Part shown: one piece after another, positions 34,438-44,700 of the stretch
How the letters are laid out: each line of letters starts with the position of its first letter
How positions within the stretch are numbered: the first letter of the stretch is position 1
Assembly (NCBI RefSeq): GCF_003480315.1
Contig: NZ_QUIV01000021.1
Coordinates: 1 to 52,379, forward strand
Length of the DNA stretch: 52,379 nucleotides
Direction of reading: 5' to 3'
Source: Clostridium sp. AM33-3
Lineage (GTDB): Bacteria; Bacillota; Clostridia; Lachnospirales; Lachnospiraceae
The notes under the pieces: model-generated
Seen by the model: the letters and a program-made list of their open reading frames with translations, nothing else
Database searches by the model: none
Told to the model about the DNA's origin: nothing
Translations under genes and position numbers: made by a program

Positions 34438-35901
34438 ATGATGTCCTATGATGTGATCGTGATCGGCGCCGGCGTTGTCGGATCGGCCGTGGCGCGGGAA
34501 TTATCCCGTTACCAGTTGAAGACTGCGGTGCTGGAGAAGGAGCTGGATGTGGCGTGCGGAAACAGCAGCCGCAATACCGGCATGCTCCACGCCGGATTTA
34601 CTTATAAGCCGGGAAGCTTAAAGGCAGAGTGCGCCGTAGAGGGAAACCAGGAGTTTGACCAGGTGGCAAAGGAGCTTGGCGTGCCGTTTAAGCGTACCGG
34701 AAAGCTGGTAGTTGGTTTTACCGACCATGACCGGGAAAACATTTTAAAATACAAGGCCATTGGCGAGCAGAACGGTGTCCAGGGCATGCGCATGATCGAC
34801 AAAGATGAGATCAACCGCATTGACCCGAATGCAGGCGGTGAGTTTGCCATGTATGTGCCGTCCTCCGGCATTCTGGATCCGATGCAGTACACCATCGGTC
34901 TTGCAGAGAATGCCTGCCAGAATGGCGTCAGATTCCACTTTGGACAGAAGGTGACCGGCATTACCCGGGACGAGGCGAAGGATGTCTGGGTAGTAAAGAC
35001 GGAGCAGGATACCTTTGAGACAAAATGGGTCATCAACTGTGCCGGTATGTATGCATCGGAGATTTCCGAGATGCTTGGCTACCCGAACTACCCGGTAAAG
35101 GGCTTTAAGGGTGAGTACTATGTACTGGATAAAAAGGCTGGAAAATTCCTTTCCATCCCGGTTTATCCGGCTCCGAATGATAAGGGCGGCTTCTCCACCC
35201 ATGCAACCCCGACTGTGGACGGCAATGTGCTGGTAGGACCGGATTCCTATGTAACAGAAGACCGCGAGGATTACGTTGTAACCAAGGAGCATATGGACGG
35301 TCTGTTCCGCGATGGCAGCAAGATGTTCAAGCAGATGAAGCGTGAGTACTTTATCCGGAATTTTGCAGGCATCCGCTGGAAACGCTATAATCCGGAAACC
35401 GGAGAAATCCTGGATTTCCTGTTAGAGTCCGATGGAGCGCATCCGCATACTGTAAACTTGGTCGGCATTGAGTCTCCGGGTGTGACCTGCGCCCTGCCGC
35501 TGGCACGCCGTGCTGTGGCATTATTAGTGAAAGAGGAACAGCCGCAGAAAAATGAAGGCTTTGATCCGGTGCGTCCGGTAAAGAAACGCTTCCATGAGAT
35601 GAGCCATGAGGAGCAGATGGCGGCCATCAAAGAAAATCCGCTGTACGGTGAGGTGGTATGCCGCTGCGAGACCGTGACTAAGGCCGAGATTCTGGATGCG
35701 ATCCGCAATCCGCTGGGCGTCTGTACCGTGACCGGCATCAAGAACCGTACCCGCGCCACCATGGGGCGCTGCCAGGGCGGCTACTGCGAGACCCGTATCA
35801 CCGAGATGATCGAGCAGGAGAAGCACCTTGCACCGGAAGAGGTTCGGTACTCCAAACGGGATTCTTATATTTTCACAGGAAAGGTCAGGGACGTAAAATG
35901 A
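34438..35901 (+). CDS. FAD-dependent oxidoreductase with BFD-like [2Fe-2S] domain
   Basis: A 487-residue protein of the GlpA/LhgO type. The N-terminal DAO domain begins YDVIVIGAGVVGSAVARELS (FAD binding) and contains NSSRNTGMLHAGFTYKPGS; the C-terminal ~90 residues are a bacterioferritin-associated-ferredoxin-like domain with CRCETVTKAEI and later GRCQGGYC cysteines. The substrate is unclear: relatives oxidise glycerol 3-phosphate or 2-hydroxy acids. GAGGAGG lies about 10 nt upstream of the ATG. It overlaps the next gene by 4 bp (ATGA) and heads a three-gene operon. Confidence 0.88.
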   Translation: MMSYDVIVIGAGVVGSAVARELSRYQLKTAVLEKELDVACGNSSRNTGMLHAGFTYKPGSLKAECAVEGNQEFDQVAKELGVPFKRTGKLVVGFTDHDRENILKYKAIGEQNGVQGMRMIDKDEINRIDPNAGGEFAMYVPSSGILDPMQYTIGLAENACQNGVRFHFGQKVTGITRDEAKDVWVVKTEQDTFETKWVINCAGMYASEISEMLGYPNYPVKGFKGEYYVLDKKAGKFLSIPVYPAPNDKGGFSTHATPTVDGNVLVGPDSYVTEDREDYVVTKEHMDGLFRDGSKMFKQMKREYFIRNFAGIRWKRYNPETGEILDFLLESDGAHPHTVNLVGIESPGVTCALPLARRAVALLVKEEQPQKNEGFDPVRPVKKRFHEMSHEEQMAAIKENPLYGEVVCRCETVTKAEILDAIRNPLGVCTVTGIKNRTRATMGRCQGGYCETRITEMIEQEKHLAPEEVRYSKRDSYIFTGKVRDVK

Positions 35902-37133
35902 AAAATGTAGATGTTGTAATTATTGGCGGCGGCCCGGCCGGACTGGCGGCTGCGCTGGAGCTCTGGAAAAAGGGCATTCATGATATTCTGATCCTGGAGA
36001 GAGAAAAGGGACTGGGCGGAATCCTGCGCCAGTGCATCCATGATGGTTTTGGCCTGACCCGTTTTGGCGAGACCTTAAGCGGACCGGAGTATGCATCCCG
36101 CTTCGCAAAGCAGGTGAAAGAGCTGGGCATTCCGTATATGACCGATACCACCGTGCTGGAGCTGACACCGGATAAGCAGGTGTTTGCGGCATCCCCGGAG
36201 GGACTGTTAGAGATCCAGGCAAAGGCTGTGATCCTGGCTATGGGCTGCCGGGAGCGCACCCGCGGAGCTATCAGCACTCCGGGAACCCGGCCGGCCGGTG
36301 TGTACACTGCCGGTGTGGCTCAGGCTTATATCAATTTAAAGAACCGCATGCCGGGAAAGAATGTCGTGATCCTTGGATCCGGTGATATCGGCATGATCAT
36401 GGCAAGACGTATGACCCTGGAGGGGGCGAAGGTACTGGGCGTGTTTGAGATTCAGCCATATGCCAGCGGACTGCCGCGAAATATTGAACAGTGCTTAAAT
36501 GATTATCAGATTCCACTGCATTTAAGCCATTCCGTAACGGAGATCCGCGGCGTGGACCGTCTCGAGAGTGTAGTCATCTCCGAGGTGGATGACAGGCTGC
36601 AGCCGATCCCGGGAACTGAGAAGGAATATCCGTGTGACACCCTGATCCTTTCCGTGGGCCTGATCCCGGAAAATGAGCTGACCTGGATGGCCGGCGCAAA
36701 GCAGGATGATGGAACCAAGGGTGCGTCCGTAGATGAAAACTTCCAGACCACTGTTCCAGGCGTATTCGCGGCAGGAAACGTGCTTCACGTACATGATCTG
36801 GTAGACTTTGTTTCCATGGAGGCAGAGGAGCTGGCAGACGGAGCAGCCTGCTACATCAAAGAGGGAGCACTTCCGGATTGCGGCCTTGCCATTACGGGAG
36901 ACAGTATGGTAGGACAGCTTACCCCGGCCCGCTTCAGCGGTACCGGAAATGTAACGGTGTCTTTCCGTATGAGAAAACCGGTGAGAAACTGCACCGTAGA
37001 GCTGTGGCAGGGTGACCATCTGGTAAAACAGAAGAAGTTTCCGAAGGCTCTCCCGGCAGAGATGATCCAGATCGCCTTAAAGCCGGAAGAACTGAATGAG
37101 AAGGATAACCTGGAGGTGAGAGTGGTATGTTAA
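35898..37133 (+). CDS. NAD(P)/FAD-dependent oxidoreductase
   Basis: A 411-residue pyridine-nucleotide-disulfide-oxidoreductase-like protein. It opens VDVVIIGGGPAGLAAALEL (FAD), has a central VVILGSGDIGMIMARRM dinucleotide-binding fold and a TTVPGVFAAGNVLHVHD motif near the C-terminus that places the FAD-binding aspartate or equivalent. It would move electrons between the DAO-like partner and NAD(P). It overlaps both neighbours (4 bp upstream, 7 bp downstream), so the three are tightly coupled. Confidence 0.87.
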   Translation: MKNVDVVIIGGGPAGLAAALELWKKGIHDILILEREKGLGGILRQCIHDGFGLTRFGETLSGPEYASRFAKQVKELGIPYMTDTTVLELTPDKQVFAASPEGLLEIQAKAVILAMGCRERTRGAISTPGTRPAGVYTAGVAQAYINLKNRMPGKNVVILGSGDIGMIMARRMTLEGAKVLGVFEIQPYASGLPRNIEQCLNDYQIPLHLSHSVTEIRGVDRLESVVISEVDDRLQPIPGTEKEYPCDTLILSVGLIPENELTWMAGAKQDDGTKGASVDENFQTTVPGVFAAGNVLHVHDLVDFVSMEAEELADGAACYIKEGALPDCGLAITGDSMVGQLTPARFSGTGNVTVSFRMRKPVRNCTVELWQGDHLVKQKKFPKALPAEMIQIALKPEELNEKDNLEVRVVC

Positions 37134-37489
37134 GAACCTTTACCTGTATTATGTGCCCTCAGGGCTGTGAGATTACCGCGGAGGGCAGCGAAGCGCCGTA
37201 TTCCATCACTGGAAACAAGTGCAAACGCGGCCATGAATATGTAGAGCAGGAACTGGTAAATCCGATGCGGAACATCGCAACCTCCATTCTGGTGGAGGGC
37301 GGTGAGATGCCGCTGGCCAGCGTCCGCTTAAGCGCGCCGATCCCGAAGGCTAAGATCTTTGACGTTATGAATGAGATCCGGAAAGTGAAACGCACCGCGC
37401 CGATTCATGAGGGCGAGGTCGTGATTGAAAATGTGCTGGGACTGGGAAGCAATGTCATTGTGACCAGAACGGTGGAAGCAGAGAAATAA
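37127..37489 (+). CDS. DUF1667 domain protein
   Basis: A 120-residue small protein of the DUF1667 family. Four cysteines are arranged as CIMCPQGC near residues 6-13 and GNKCKRGHEY near 33-42, likely an iron-sulfur or zinc site. Members are typically encoded directly after the two oxidoreductases seen here and are probably a third subunit. Its start lies 7 bp inside the preceding gene. The stop is 14 bp before the truncated IscB gene. Confidence 0.85.
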   Translation: MLRTFTCIMCPQGCEITAEGSEAPYSITGNKCKRGHEYVEQELVNPMRNIATSILVEGGEMPLASVRLSAPIPKAKIFDVMNEIRKVKRTAPIHEGEVVIENVLGLGSNVIVTRTVEAEK

Positions 37490-37503
37490 AAGAGAAGTAA
37501 TGT

Positions 37504-38451
37504 GTGAATAGACAGGTTGAAGAGGCTGTCCGGTTTGACACCCAGCTTCTGGAGGAGCCGGATATCGAAGGTGTCCGGTATCAGCAAGGGGAACTGTTTG
37601 GATATGAACTCAAGGAGTATCTGCTGGAGAAACATGGACATACCTGCCAATATTGCAACGGAAAGGCCGGCGACAGCGTACTGGAGTGGGAACATATCCG
37701 GCCAAAGAGCCGCGGCGGTTCCGACAGGCTGAAGAACGCAACGCTCGCATGCAGCAAATGCAACCAGGACAAGGATGACCGGACACTGGAAGAATGGCTC
37801 AAGGTCATCAAGGCGCGCATCACTCGCGAGACGAAAAAGAAACAGGAACTCGATCAGACACGCATGACATGCATACAAAACGTCATGGATGGGAAACCCG
37901 GGACAAAACCGCTCCGGTATGCCGCATGGGTTTCCGCGTCCAGGAAGTATATTGAGAGGCGCCTGTTCGAACAGTTTGAGACAGTGGAATGTTCCAGCGG
38001 AGGGAAAACGAAGTACAACCGTACAAAACTGGAACTCCCGAAAGACCATCACTACGATGCATTGTGTGTCGGCGAGGTACCGGAACAGGGATTCAAAGAC
38101 CGTACAAACGGATACTGTCTGTACGCAAAAGCAACCGGCAGAGGAACAAGACTCCGGGGGAAACTCAATGCGTGCGGCATCATTGTCCATAAATGGATGA
38201 ACCGAAGCAAAACGGCAGACGGATTCCAGACCGGTGATATCGTCGTGGCGGAGGTGCCGCACCGTGATAAAAAGCCGTTCAAATACGAAGGACGTTTTGT
38301 TGGACGGGTCATGGTCAGGACAACAGGGTCATTCGATATCAAGACGATCCATGGATCACTGGTCACAGTGAAGTCGCAATTCTGCAGATTGCTGCAAAAT
38401 AATTCAGGATACCAATATACAATGGAGCGGGCGATTCCTCTCGGTCATTGA
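37504..38451 (+). CDS. N-terminally truncated IscB-like RNA-guided nuclease
   Basis: A 315-residue protein matching the C-terminal two thirds of IscB, the IS200/IS605-associated ancestor of Cas9. Present: the RuvC-II region start (EEAVRFDTQLLEEPDIEGV), the complete HNH domain with C48, C51, H64, N78, C83, C86, the RuvC-III motif DHHYDALCV (H182/H183, D185) and the C-terminal domain (RGTRLRGKLNACGIIVHKW). Missing: PLMP domain, RuvC-I and bridge helix, about 150-180 residues. An in-frame TAA directly precedes the GTG start, so no longer frame exists here. An omega-RNA, normally upstream of iscB, has no room because a gene ends 14 bp away. Either a decayed remnant or a domesticated HNH-only enzyme. 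Confidence 0.85.
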   Translation: MNRQVEEAVRFDTQLLEEPDIEGVRYQQGELFGYELKEYLLEKHGHTCQYCNGKAGDSVLEWEHIRPKSRGGSDRLKNATLACSKCNQDKDDRTLEEWLKVIKARITRETKKKQELDQTRMTCIQNVMDGKPGTKPLRYAAWVSASRKYIERRLFEQFETVECSSGGKTKYNRTKLELPKDHHYDALCVGEVPEQGFKDRTNGYCLYAKATGRGTRLRGKLNACGIIVHKWMNRSKTADGFQTGDIVVAEVPHRDKKPFKYEGRFVGRVMVRTTGSFDIKTIHGSLVTVKSQFCRLLQNNSGYQYTMERAIPLGH

Positions 38452-38460
38452 ATGGCCGAG
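38440..38460. other. Hairpin over the IscB stop codon
   Basis: CTCGGTCAT and ATGGCCGAG pair around TGA, with one G-T pair. The stop codon is in the loop. Such a hairpin at the 3' end of IscB genes marks the transposon right end in IS200/605-type elements, so this is probably the remnant end. Confidence 0.45.
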
Positions 38461-38548
38461 GATCCTCGCTTGGATGTCCTGAAAAATAAGTGAAGATTGC
38501 ACTTTTTTTATAGGAAAGACCGCTTACGGCGTTTTCTTTAGCTGAAGC

Positions 38549-38573
38549 ATGCCCGCTTTTATGTGGGCATTTT
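38549..38573 (+). terminator. Weak terminator-like hairpin
   Basis: ATGCCCGC and GTGGGCAT pair around a 6-nt loop and are followed by TTT. It lies in the 320-bp gap between the IscB remnant and the giant surface-protein gene; the rest of that gap is covered by the repeat and promoter at 38642-38713. Confidence 0.45.
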
Positions 38574-38641
38574 CTATGAAAGGAAATAGCTAGTACCAAT
38601 TGAATAGTTATTGAGATACTTAACCAGTAATGATGGACATG

Positions 38642-38683
38642 TCGACAAATTCCGACGAATTATCGACAAATTCCGATGAATTA
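38642..38683 (+). repeat. Two tandem 21-bp repeats upstream of the pilus locus
   Basis: Two adjacent copies starting TCGACAAATTCCGA and ending GAATTA, differing at one base (C or T after CCGA). Each contains AATTC and GAATT as a small inverted pair. They end 3 bp before a TTGACA element. A regulator-binding site is the simplest reading. Confidence 0.75.
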
Positions 38684-38686
38684 TCA

Positions 38687-38713
38687 TTGACAAAAATTTT
38701 ACATAGGTATAGT
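38687..38713 (+). promoter_or_regulatory. Predicted promoter of the pilus locus
   Basis: TTGACA and TATAGT with a 15-bp spacer, shorter than ideal, 59 bp before the ATG of the giant gene. The tandem repeats end 3 bp upstream of the -35, a position suited to an activator. The poor spacing would fit dependence on one. Confidence 0.55.
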
Positions 38714-38771
38714 CTTGTGTGAGAAATAATAACGCGTGCAAAAAATGCAGACAGGATCGTAGGAAACACAT

Positions 38772-41700
38772 ATGAGAAAGCATTTCAAACTGCCGAAATG
38801 GCACAGTCTTTCGCAAGCCAGAAGAGATATTGCGTGGCTGTTATGCTGTACCATTTTGGGAACACAAACAAATATCATACAAGCAAGCGCAGAAGTAGGA
38901 TCGCTTTTAGGAAAGCAAATGAATGAGTGGTCCGACGGAGTGCGGTCGCATCGAGCAACAGATTCAAACTTGGATGATTCTGTTTTAACTGGTGCATATG
39001 AGGAGTGGAAAGCCACATCTTCCAATTTGGGGGGGGGTAGCACACATAAATCACATGCGACAGCATCGAATGCAACTGCTTCTGATGCAGTAAAAGCAAC
39101 GGACTCAAATGCTACACTGCCGTTTGAAGCATATGCTATAGACGGTAGAATATGCATTTATAATTATGAACAGCTTTCAAAGATAGGAAGCGAAATCCAA
39201 TATACAAATTCTGAGAATTCTATATCGACGGACGATATCATTGATGAAGAAATTTTAAATGAAGACTCTTTTGATGAGGACAATGAGGACGCGTACGAGG
39301 ACGACATACAAGATTCGCTAGAAACTCGTAACACAAACAGATCAGATAAGAATGATCTGGGCTATACACTTTTTGCAGATTATTACATCATGAATGATAT
39401 CAGCATTCCAGATGGAGAAACCTGGAATGTGCCGGAAGACTTTTCTGGATCAATTATTCCATATCTTGATGACGATGAAGATATGCGGGTATACGATGAA
39501 GAGACCGATACCATCTATCTTCATAATATCTATCAACTTTACCTTGTAAATTCTGAAAATTGTGAAAATGAATTGGTTATGACCGGAGACTATTCGGTGG
39601 ATACCTTTGGCATGGGTCAGGTATATACACTGGAAGATGGCAGTCATTTAACCTATGGAAAGGAACACAATTATGTAATCGCATCAACCTTTGGGGTTGA
39701 TACACAGGATGTATCATACTATCAGGCAGCATCCACGGATATGAGTGCGTATTATCCGGATGATAACTGGTATGATGGACGAAACTATTTTGGTCAGGTC
39801 GTAAAAACAATCAACGACGTAGATTACATCCTGATCGGAAATGAACAACAGCTTCGTGCGATTGGCACGGATAAAAATGTAACGGAGCCGATCTGGCAGG
39901 TTTACCAGACAAGAATAAATGGATTGCATAGCTGGGAAACATCTGCGGATGAAAATGGGGTTACTGCAACTTTGTATTATCCGGGTGATGCAGATCTGAT
40001 TAAGTTCAATGATTCCATGGACTGGTCAGAAACGGAGTTATATGCAGATGATCCAGGCACGCATAAGCTTGGTGATCGGCAGCATCTGGATGGCCTTACC
40101 ATTGCAGGTGCAAAAAAATGCTATTTATATGTCGGCAGCAAGCTGGAAGGTACAGAAACAGCTGCAGTGCCAGAAACAGATGATACACAGACGCAAAGCC
40201 TGAGTACGGATACGACAGATGATAATTCCAGTGACAATGGGTCAGATTCAGACGGCGAAACGGATAGTGGTGAGAATGAACCTGAACCGATTGTTGCAAG
40301 CGGAGCACCGGACGATATTAAAAAATACAAACTTACTTACGATACGACTGCAACAAAGAATATCAATATTTCTTCTCCAGGCGCAACAACGGTAAGCCAG
40401 TATAAGTACAGTGATGATGCCAACTACATCATTTTCCGGGATATTGATCTTTCCAGTGAGAACTGGACACCGATCGAAAACTTCCAGGGTAACATGGAAG
40501 GCCGTCTTGGAATGGAAGATGACAAAAACGTTACCATCAGCAATATCACAATCAAACAAAGTGAAAACTTACAACAGACAGATAAAAAATCTGAGTACGG
40601 AATTGGATTTTTCCGAAGTATCAGTACACCGTATAGTGCTAATCTGACATTTTCGGAAACACCGATCACAGTCAAAAATCTGACTTTATCAAATATGTCT
40701 GTTACTACGACGGCAACGAAAGTACATCGAGATTTTTCGTTGGTTGGAAGTTTATTGACAGTCGCTCTGAAATTACTTCGGGTAGACAGTGGCTTAAGTA
40801 CAGATCCGAAATCTTTTACAACAGGTGGGTTTGCCGGCACTATAGAAGGCAATGTTCAGATTTCTGATTGCAACATTGAGAAGTTAGATGGTATTTCTAA
40901 TGTAAACGACTGGACTGGAGGATTTGTCGGTTACGCTTCTGGTATGACGCGTTATGAAAAAATTATTGCTTATTTAGGTATGTCGGTTGATACGTTAGCG
41001 AAGATATTAAATTTACTTCCGTTTCTTGGACTCGGTGATCTTTTAACGGTTCTTTTAAATGGAGGCCTTTTAAAAATTGACAGCTTGATTCCGATCGGCT
41101 ATGTCAATCCGGTCTTTACCAATTGCAGTGTTTCTTATAGCGGTAACGGAACAGTCGAAGGTAAACAATACACTGGCGGATTTGCCGGTGAGACAATCGG
41201 AACCGTTATCAAAAACTGTATGGTAACGGATGCAGACACTGTATCTGGAACGAATTATTCCGGTGGATTTATTGGACGATCCGCCAATGCAGTGATTGCC
41301 GGAGTGTTGAAAAATCTCGGCATTGACGTGATGGGAAATTTCCCGGTGAATACAATCCTGCTGAACTGCAAAGTGGACGGGATTACCCAGGTAAAAGCAG
41401 AACCGACAGGTACGGAAAGCGGCTATGCAGGCGGCTTTGTCGGAGCCATGAGCAACAGCTATGCGGTTGACTGTAGTCTATCCGGACTTGGAAGCGTGGA
41501 AGGCAAGGACTATGTCGGCGGATTTACTGGAAAAGCAGATCTTGGTGATGTAGCAGATATTAACGCAAACCAAGACCTTCTTGATGTTGTAAAGAAGCTA
41601 TTAACTGCGATTTTATCTGGATCAACAGATGCTCAGTTACTAAGTCTGGTCGGTTTACGCCCGTCCGTAATTACAGGCTGCGAAGTATCCGGAGATTCCA

Positions 41701-44700
41701 TCAACGTAAAGGCATCCGGAACATATGCCGGCGGATTGGTCGGATATGCCGGTGCAGTACAGATTTCAGATACCGTAGAACTTGCGGATGACAGTAAGGC
41801 AACTTCCAAGAATCTAAGTCGTATGCTGACGAAGACCGGACTGGAGTATGAACTGTTCGATCATAAAAATACCGTTACGGCTGCTTCTAAAATGACGGTA
41901 ACAGCCGCTATAAATGCTGGCGGGCTGCTTGGAAAAGCAACAATGACCAGTGCGACAGCTGTTTTAAATGGCACAGTCGGAGCAGCCGATTACATGCGGT
42001 TTGAATTAAAGGATGTCACACTGGACGGCGGAACCCATGGTTTGACGGTAAAAGCAGAAAATGAAACGGAAAGCTATGCAGGCGGAGCCATTGGACATGG
42101 AATGGGGGGCGAAGTCCGGAATGTATCGGTAGAGCATCTTCTTTCTTCCCGGGCGGTAAGCGCTGCGGGTGGATTTGCCGGATATTTCGGAAGTGGAAAA
42201 CTTGCGGATATCGGAGGCGTGAACTTGCTTGGAGCCAACCTGGTAAAGATCGATGGACTTCTTTCCGTAGGAGCCATGATCGAGACATTCACCAGAAACT
42301 GCAGTGTGGCAGGTGTGGATACCGGATTTACGGTTTCCACGACAGCAAAAGACGGTATGAGCGGCGGATTTATTGGCGAGTGCATCAGCGGACGAACCGG
42401 AACCTCTTCAGTGACAAACTTGAAAGCGGTAACAGCTTCCATGGAAGAAGGAAAAGCCGGTGGATTTATCGGTTATGCAAAAGCCGGTGATGCATTGGCA
42501 AGTGCAGGTACTTCGGTAAAAGCTTTAAGCGCAGTAGAGATTACGAACCTGCTTGGTGTTGTCAGCGCGTTAAGACCGGAATTGAATCAGACAAAACTTA
42601 TCTATGTAGCGAATGGCAGCGAAAATACACAGGTACAGGCCGATATGGCTGGGGGATTCATTGGTGACGGAGAAGCTGTTGATATTAACTATGGAAGCAA
42701 TCATCCGTCAACCTCAAAGAATTCTGACACGACGGAGTCTGATGAAAACAGTTCTGACAGCGCTTTGGATGCCGATATGGCAGATACAAAGAACACAACT
42801 GTCATTACAGGTCTTTCCAGCGTGGAAGGAGTTACTTATGCCGGAGGATTTGCCGGAAGACTGATTCCAGGTGATGTGGCACAGACGGGATCGGTGAAGC
42901 TACTTGGTTTGCTGAACATTTCACAGTTATTAAGTGTTATGGATGTAGCATATCCGAGGATCTCAGAATCTTCGCTTGTTGGAAATAACCTGACCGTTAC
43001 GGCGGATGGAAAAGACGGGATTTTAACCGTTGGTGATGCCGGAGGCTATATCGGATACGGAAAAGCGATCATGATCGAAAATTCCGATGTAACGAACGTC
43101 TCAGCAGTAACTGGTGCGTATCATGCCGGAGGTTACATCGGCTTGATGCGGTCCGGAAGTGCCGTGGATGCGAGAGATGATACCGGAGCACTATTAAACA
43201 GCGTGCTTGGTAAGATTCTCGATCTGAATGACGTTGCAGGTGTTCTGCAGGCGGCTTCCGGAAAAATCTTAAATTCCAAAGTTTCCGGATCGGAAGATGG
43301 ACTGATTGTCAAACAGGCGGTAAGAACCGGAAATTCAGAAACGGACGCAGAAGGATATGCCGGCGGCTACATCGGAGAGATGCAGAGCGGTGATATCAAT
43401 AATCAGGCGAATGCCGCTGATGGAGAAAAAGGAACTGCGGTAGAAAACTTAAGAGAAGTAAGCGGTCTTCGCTATGCCGGAGGATTTGGCGGACTGGTAA
43501 AGGCCGGATCTGTGGCGGAAGTTGCAGACAACGCTTCCCTGCTTGGAAAAGTGGCAGATATCACAGGACTTTTAACACTCTTAAATGCATTTGTCCCAGT
43601 GATCGAACATGCAAGTGTTCGATCAAGTGGATTCACGGTTACGGTGACAGGAACCTTGCAAAACGATGATACGAATGATACTGATGCCGGAAGCTCCGGA
43701 GGATTTATCGGATGCGGCAAAGGCGTACAGATCCGTTCATCGGATGTCAATAAGCTGAAGAATACAAGGGTTTACGAACCGAAGGATCTTCAGACAACGG
43801 ACGGAAGTGGCTATTTTGATGCAGCCAGTGTGTATTCCGTATATGGTTATCGCAATGCGGGCGGATATATCGGAAAAGCGGATATGGGAAGTACGGCATC
43901 CGTTGGCGGTATCAATGTATTAAAGAAAGTGTTGAACCTTTCCAACATTGCATCCGCGCTCAGTGTGATCACATCGATCATTGAGCATTCGGATGTATAC
44001 GGAGCAACCGGAGGCTTTAATGTTTTGGCTTCGGATACCCGGACCCAGACGGGAACTGTCGGAAAAGCCGGAGGATATGCTGGACATCTGCTTGGAACAC
44101 AGATCCAGGACAGCAACTCGTACAACTTCTACCACATCATCGGACGGGAAAGCGCCGGAGGATATGCAGGAACCATGGAACCGGGAAGCGCAGCCAACGT
44201 GGTTGGCGGAGCAAGTCTTCTTGGAGGATTGGTAAATGTCAGCAGTGATGTACTGACCGTTTTACAGTCCTTTGTTCCGGCTGTACGCAACAGCGAAACG
44301 ACCTGTATCCCATGTGGCGGTGTTGTAAGAGCAGATGCAAAAGGAAGCGATGGAATTCTTCGCGGTCTTGCAGGTGGCTATGCAGGATACAACTACGGCG
44401 GTCAGATTTCCGGAGAAAACGGGAAAAAATGGCGAGGGACAGAATACACCGGAACCCAGAGAGACTGTGCTGCTGTCCGGATCCGTTCCGTTTACGGTAC
44501 GGAATACGGCGGCGGTTATACCGGACTCATGCGGTGTGCGAACGTGGCAGATACAGGAAGCTTAAGCGTTCTATATGGAGTCATCAAGTTAAACAATCCA
44601 TTAAGTGTCCTTCAGGCGGTTTATCCGACAGAAGAACATACAGCCGTTTACGGACCGCTTCGTGGACTCGATGTGGATACCTGGAACAGCTGGGTAACTC

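Noticed and set aside
37405..38262. 285-codon minus-strand frame opposite the IscB gene
   Set aside because: The plus strand carries the intact HNH and RuvC-III motifs, and the antisense frame has no recognisable domain.
37504..38451. Full IscB RNA-guided system
   Set aside because: The N-terminal third with RuvC-I is missing, an in-frame stop precedes the start, and the upstream gene leaves no room for an omega-RNA.
38580..38771. Invertible promoter ahead of the giant gene
   Set aside because: Only direct tandem repeats are visible there; no matching inverted repeats flank the promoter and no invertase gene is close by.
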